From NCBI RefSeq assembly GCF_000711965.1, contig NZ_JONS01000014.1, positions 41,416-105,415 on the forward strand: 64,000 bases of DNA, in the 5' to 3' direction. Every line of letters begins with the position of its first letter. Position 1 is the first letter of the stretch. Both the position numbers and the translations under genes were made by a program. The notes beneath the pieces were generated by a model. It had not been told where the DNA came from. It made no database searches and saw nothing but the letters and a program-made list of their open reading frames with translations. The DNA comes from Actinomyces israelii DSM 43320 (GTDB taxonomy: Bacteria > Actinomycetota > Actinomycetes > Actinomycetales > Actinomycetaceae). Positions 60,299 to 64,000 of this stretch are shown one piece after another.

Positions 60299-61005
60299 TC
60301 GCCCTCGACCCCTCCTACAACGGCTAATCCGGCGGGAGCTCGCGGCACGCGTCCTCCACCGACATCTTCGTCGAGGACTTCCACGCCGGCACCGACTACC
60401 TGAGCGCCCGCCCTCTCGTAGACCACGAGCGGATCGGTGTCGTGGGCGTGTGCGCCTCGGGCGCCTTTGCCCTGACGGCCGCCCAGGTGGACCTGCGCAT
60501 CAAGGCGCTTATCAACGTCTGCGTGATCGACATCTCCGCCAGTTATCTGCCGCCGCACCCCGATGCGCAGGCGCGCAGGGCCGCCCTGGCGGGACCTGGC
60601 CGAGCAGCACTACCTGGACCTCGGCTCGCCGTCCCCGGCGATGGCGGCCATGGGCTACCCATGACCCTCAGCGACGACAACCCGATGGGCGAGTTCGGGG
60701 CCCTCTGCTGGCGCGAGGCGGGGCACCGCCACAGCCCCACTACACGGCTCGCCGCCGCCTCGGACCCGTCCTTCATGAACTTCGCCGAACTGACGCATCC
60801 CGAACAGATCGAGACGCCGGTGCTCACAGTGGTGGGCGAGCAGGCCACTTCCCGCTCGCTGTCCAAGGCGATCCACGAGAAGCCGACGACCACCAAGCGC
60901 CTCGTCGCGGCACCCGGCGCCGGTCACGTGGACCTCTACCACCGCATCGATCTCACCCTCTTCGACGAGATCAACTCCTTCCTGGCCCAGCTCCTGAGTC
61001 GGTAG
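60298..61005 (+). pseudogene. Alpha/beta-hydrolase remnant fused behind the AKR remnant
   Basis: The frame reads LALDPSYNG, a TAA stop, then SGGSSRHASSTDIFVEDFHA and GTDYLSARPLVDHERIGVVG. The nucleophile elbow is GVCASGAFALTA (G-x-C/S-x-G type), later PVLTVVGEQATSRSLSKAIH and the catalytic His in APGAGHVDLYHR. The family normally has FDPSYNGESGG, so the TAA looks like a GAA-to-TAA change. At least two frameshifts occur between 60590 and 60662 (AEQHYLDLGSPSPAMAAMGY lies in another frame). The first 60 or so residues are missing. It resembles dienelactone-hydrolase-like proteins. Confidence 0.75.
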
Positions 61006-61171
61006 TCCCGGCGAGGCCCGCACCCGTCAGGAGAATCGGGAGACAGTCATGACTGCGCACCCGGGGTGGGTGATGCTGCGGACGACCGCGCATGCCGTCC
61101 GGCCCGTGTCCGGGTGCGGCCGGGCGGGGACCCGCCGCCCTGGGTGCGGGTCGGGACGGGTGCGGAGGCAA

Positions 61172-61397
61172 GTTGCACATGGGAGAGAGGCGACCCGACG
61201 AGATGGACGCCGACTTTCGTTGGAATTCCAACGTTCTTCTCGGATCGCCAAGATTGACTGACGCGCTCCCATGTGCGCAGACCCCCCTGTAGGCACATGG
61301 GAGCGCGTCAGCTCATTTTGACGGACATGCGGAAATCGCAGAATGATGCGAAGAACCGGCATCCGCACCGGCAAGGCCCTCCTCTCCCATGTGCAAC
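61172..61397. repeat. Nested inverted repeats built on CCCATGTGC
   Basis: Outer arms: GTTGCACATGGGAGAG (61172-61187) and its exact reverse complement (61382-61397). Inner hairpin: CTGACGCGCTCCCATGTGC (61258-61276) and its exact reverse complement (61293-61311) around a 16-base loop. All four arms contain the same nine-base core GCACATGGG/CCCATGTGC. The inner hairpin is followed by CTCATTTTGACGG. Confidence 0.85.
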
Positions 61398-61569
61398 GCC
61401 CTCCTCCTGCACTGCCACCGCACACCGACGGCACCGACCACCGGCTCAAACGACTTGCTCAAACAGCTTCCGCAACAGGAGCCAAGCGGTTCGCACGGCC
61501 CCGCCGTCGTCGGGCCCCGCCCAGGAGCCGCCAGCGCACGGCGCCAGTGCTCCCGAGCCGATGTCACCG

Positions 61570-61658
61570 GGCTGCGCCCAGCACGCGGAGCCTGTCGTGG
61601 CTCGACCGGAATCGAGTTGTCCAGGACTCAGGCTGCGCCCGGCACGCGGAGCCTGTCG
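61570..61658 (+). repeat. 28-bp direct repeat upstream of hisN-like gene
   Basis: A 28-base unit beginning GGCTGCGCCC and ending GAGCCTGTCG occurs at 61570-61597 and 61631-61658 with one difference. The second copy ends 38 bases before the downstream ATG. Confidence 0.8.
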
Positions 61659-61696
61659 GCCGGGGCGCGCGGGGCCCGCCCCGCTACCGTGGTGCC

Positions 61697-62521
61697 ATGA
61701 TCGAGACCGCCTCCCCTCCCCCGGCCGGTGAGCGCCGCTGGCGAGACGACCTGCACCTGGCCCACACGATCGCCGACCAGGTCGATCCCCTGACTCGGGC
61801 GCACTTCGACAACCAGGACTTCGAGGTCGAGACCAAGCCGGACCTCACCCCGGTCACCGCCGCCGACCGGGAGGCCGAGCGCCTCATCCGCGACTACCTG
61901 TCGCGGGCCCGCACCCGCGACTCGGTGCTCGGCGAGGAGCTCGGGGTGACGGGCCGCTCGCCGCGGCAGTGGGTCATCGACCCGATCGACGGGACGAAGA
62001 GCTTCGTGCGCGGGGTGCCCGTGTGGGCCACTCTCATCAGCCTTGTGGAGGACGGCGAGGTCGTCGTCGGCCTGGCCTCCGCGCCGGCGCTGGACAAGCG
62101 CTGGTGGGCGGTCAGGGGAGGCGGCGCCTGGAGCGGGCGGTCGCTGGCGCTGGCCCGCCGGCTGCACGTGTCCAGCGTGACGGCCCTTCAGGACGCATCC
62201 ATGTCCTACTCCTCCCTGTCCGGCTGGGCGGAGCGCAGGCGGCTGCGCGGCATGCTCTCGCTCATGCAGAGCTGCTGGCGCACGCGCGCCTACGGCGACT
62301 TCTGGTCCTACATGCTGCTGGCCTCCGGTGCGGTCGACCTGGCGGCCGAGCCCGAGCTCGAGGTCTACGACATGGCCGCGCTCGTCCCGATCGTCACCGA
62401 GGCGGGCGGGCGCTTCACCTCGCTGGCGGGGGAGCCGGGCCCGTGGGGCGGCGACGCCGTGGCCACCAACAGCCTGCTGCACGACGCCGTCCTGGCGCGC
62501 CTGGCCGAGGAGACCGACTGA
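61697..62521 (+). CDS. hisN: Inositol-monophosphatase-family phosphatase, probable histidinol-phosphatase
   Basis: A 274-residue Mg-dependent phosphatase. The metal-binding motifs are GEELG (loop with Glu), WVIDPIDGTKSFVRGVPVWA (DPIDGT) and the C-terminal ELEVYDMAALVPIVTEAGGR. Sequence around TPVTAADREAERLIRDYLSR is typical of actinobacterial HisN, which dephosphorylates L-histidinol phosphate; inositol phosphate or fructose bisphosphate cannot be excluded. ATG 61697 has no strong ribosome binding site. Two direct repeats lie just upstream and could affect its promoter. Confidence 0.88.
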   Translation: MIETASPPPAGERRWRDDLHLAHTIADQVDPLTRAHFDNQDFEVETKPDLTPVTAADREAERLIRDYLSRARTRDSVLGEELGVTGRSPRQWVIDPIDGTKSFVRGVPVWATLISLVEDGEVVVGLASAPALDKRWWAVRGGGAWSGRSLALARRLHVSSVTALQDASMSYSSLSGWAERRRLRGMLSLMQSCWRTRAYGDFWSYMLLASGAVDLAAEPELEVYDMAALVPIVTEAGGRFTSLAGEPGPWGGDAVATNSLLHDAVLARLAEETD

Positions 62522-62692
62522 GGCCGGGCCCGCGCGCCGGTCAGGGCCCGCGGGGCGCCATCGTCGGGCCTCCGGAGCGCCGCCGCCCCGACCCGCCGAG
62601 TGAGACCAAGGCCAACGCCGCAGACCCGCCATCGTCGCGTCACGGCGCGATAGCCTTCGGGCGACCCCGTCCGCCCTCATCCTGGGAGACCC

Positions 62693-63556
62693 ATGAACTG
62701 GCTGCACGCCGTCATCCTCGGCATCGTCGAGGGCATCACCGAGTTCCTGCCCGTCTCCTCGACGGGCCACCTCAATATCGTCGAGAAGCTCCTCCACTAC
62801 GACATCGAGGGCAAGGGCATGACCGCCTTCACCGCCGTCATCCAGATCGGGGCGATCCTGGCCGCCGTCGTCTACTTCTGGGGCGACATCGTGCGCATCG
62901 TGACCGCCTGGTTCAAGGGCCTGAGGTCCAAGGAGGCGCGCAGCGACCCCGACTACACACTGGGCTGGGGCATCATCCTCGGCTCGATCCCGGTCGCGGC
63001 GGTCGGGCTGCTGCTCAAGGACTTCATCGAGGTCACGGCCCGCAACATGTGGGTGATCGCCGGAGCCCTCATTGTCTGGAGCGCCGTCATGTGGCTCGCG
63101 GACCAGCAGTCCGACGGCCCGCCCGGAGCCGCCCACGCCTCGCTCGGCAAGGGCATGAGCAAGGTCGGCGTCAAGGACGCCCTCATTATCGGCGGCTTCC
63201 AGGCGCTCGCACCCGTCCTGCCGGGCATCTCCCGCTCCGGGGCGACGATCTCCGCCGGGCTCTTCCTGCGCTTCGACCGCGTCACGGCCACGCGCCTGTC
63301 CTTCTTCATGGGCATCCCCGCCCTCATCGCCGCAGGCCTGCTCGAAGCGGTCACAGCAGCGGGAGACATCACCGCCACCGTCGGGTGGACCGCCACCATT
63401 ATCGCCACTATCGTCTCCGCCCTGGTGGCCTACGCGACGATCGCGTGGCTGCTGAGGTTCGTCTCCTCCAACAAGTTCACCAGCTTCCTCCTCTACCGCG
63501 TGGCCCTGGGCGCACTCATCGTCGCGCTGGTCGCCTCCGGCACGGTCGAGCCCTGA
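62693..63556 (+). CDS. uppP: Undecaprenyl-diphosphate phosphatase
   Basis: A 287-residue BacA/UppP membrane enzyme that recycles undecaprenyl diphosphate for cell-wall synthesis; gene dosage affects bacitracin resistance. Both active-site motifs are intact: EGITEFLPVSSTGHL near residue 13 and PVLPGISRSGATISAGLFLR near 178. Eight or so helices are predicted. ATG 62693 follows GGGAGACCC. It lies 171 bases downstream of hisN on the same strand. A short gene remnant begins right after its stop. Confidence 0.97.
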   Translation: MNWLHAVILGIVEGITEFLPVSSTGHLNIVEKLLHYDIEGKGMTAFTAVIQIGAILAAVVYFWGDIVRIVTAWFKGLRSKEARSDPDYTLGWGIILGSIPVAAVGLLLKDFIEVTARNMWVIAGALIVWSAVMWLADQQSDGPPGAAHASLGKGMSKVGVKDALIIGGFQALAPVLPGISRSGATISAGLFLRFDRVTATRLSFFMGIPALIAAGLLEAVTAAGDITATVGWTATIIATIVSALVAYATIAWLLRFVSSNKFTSFLLYRVALGALIVALVASGTVEP

Positions 63557-63659
63557 GGCCGCGGGCGGCTCTTTCTCGGCCTGGATCGCCCGCCACCACT
63601 GCGATGACGCCTTCGACAAGGCGATCGTGGCGCGCGTCAACGAGTGGTTCGGCAGCTGA
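63557..63659 (+). pseudogene. C-terminal fragment of an unidentified protein
   Basis: Directly behind the uppP stop, in another frame, the sequence reads GSFSAWIARHHCDDAFDKAI then VARVNEWFGS and TGA. The composition is protein-like, and ending with a plausible C-terminus suggests the tail of a lost gene, but it has no start and I cannot name the family. Could be chance. Confidence 0.3.
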
Positions 63660-64000
63660 TCCCCTGGTCCCGGGGCCGCCGGGGGCTCCCCCGGGCCCGA
63701 CGACGGCGGGCGGGCCGGGCGCCGAGGGGGCGGGGCGGGGCCCGCGGCTCCCCTTGCCGCCGAGATCGGTTCAAGGGGCCGGGCAGCCGCTCTGCCGTGC
63801 GCGGCCCGCCTCCGCACCCGCCCCATGGGTGAGGACCCGGGGTCTGCGCCTCGACGCAAGCCGGGCGGCGCCGGTCGCACGAGCCCGCAGGGCCGGTAAC
63901 GAGCCGAGCGGGCCCCGCCCCTGGCGCGGGCCTACCATCCCCCCGCGGCCGTACAGGGACGAGCACCCGGACCCACCTGGACGGGTCCACTCCGGGGCTG
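63660..64000. other. Terminal stretch without a recognised gene
   Basis: No supported gene. It contains one CGAGATCGGT decamer and a GC-rich stretch; any gene starting here would lie beyond the window. Confidence 0.5.
63761..63770 (+). repeat. Dispersed repeat, copy E (single decamer)
   Basis: CGAGATCGGT followed by TC, about 200 bases after uppP. No second unit occurs 22 bases on either side, so this is a partial or decayed copy. Confidence 0.5.

Larger units (their letters stand above)
61006..61696. other. Non-coding region with nested and direct repeats
   Basis: No gene can be supported on either strand in these 691 bases. The region holds nested inverted repeats (61172-61397) and a 28-bp direct repeat (61570-61658), and ends at the hisN-like gene. 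Confidence 0.6.

Overview
The window is very GC-rich, densely coded DNA with many GTG starts and many 1-8 base overlaps between stop and start codons. Its gene set points to an actinobacterium, most likely of the Actinomyces/Actinomycetaceae type: mycothiol-type SigR/RsrA, the tiny ribosomal protein bL37, a PASTA-less membrane Ser/Thr kinase, PucR and HutC-type GntR regulators, a pupylation operon without 20S proteasome genes, and a full respiratory nitrate reductase operon. The genus is inference; no rRNA or tRNA gene was seen.

Layout. 1-3.1 kb: 3' part of a LysR regulator, a YczE-like membrane protein, deoC and a HutC-type GntR regulator, with matching GTATATAC boxes in front of deoC and of the regulator. 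3.3-5.1 kb: bL37 and the sigR-rsrA pair behind a SigR-type promoter. 5.1-13 kb: Ser/Thr kinase, lipoprotein, DoxX-like protein, monomeric isocitrate dehydrogenase, aroA-rsgA. 13-23.6 kb: a GABA/polyamine catabolism island: class III aminotransferase, APC permease, universal stress protein and aldehyde dehydrogenase in one minus-strand operon, then a PucR regulator divergent from gabT-gabD.

23.7-53.2 kb is a nitrogen-oxide respiration and molybdenum region. It holds a cysteine-containing HTH regulator, a copper nitrite reductase with an extra cupredoxin domain and two membrane partners, a DUF2249 protein, the molybdenum cofactor genes moaA, moaD, moaE, moeA, moaC, mobA and mog, narK and narGHJI, and the molybdate transporter (modA plus a fused modBC). 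The pupylation operon arc-dop-pup-pafA sits inside this block and mobA is translationally coupled to its end. Molybdate import, cofactor synthesis, nitrate uptake, nitrate reduction to nitrite and probable nitrite reduction to NO are therefore encoded within about 30 kb.

53.4-57.2 kb carries a Phd/VapC toxin-antitoxin pair, an LtrA membrane protein, a zinc alcohol dehydrogenase and a small membrane protein. 57.2-61.7 kb is a decaying zone: response-regulator scraps, a frameshifted IS3-family transposase, an aldo/keto reductase remnant joined to an alpha/beta-hydrolase remnant, and nested inverted repeats. 61.7-63.6 kb returns to intact genes (hisN-like phosphatase, uppP).

The most unusual non-coding signal is a dispersed intergenic repeat: a CGAGAYCGGT decamer that recurs at an exact 22-base period, in two or three units, at four loci, with a single copy at a fifth. 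Other repeats worth attention are the 11-bp/9-bp tandem arrays directly in front of narG, a MITE-like inverted-repeat element near 33.9 kb and the nested inverted repeats near 61.3 kb.
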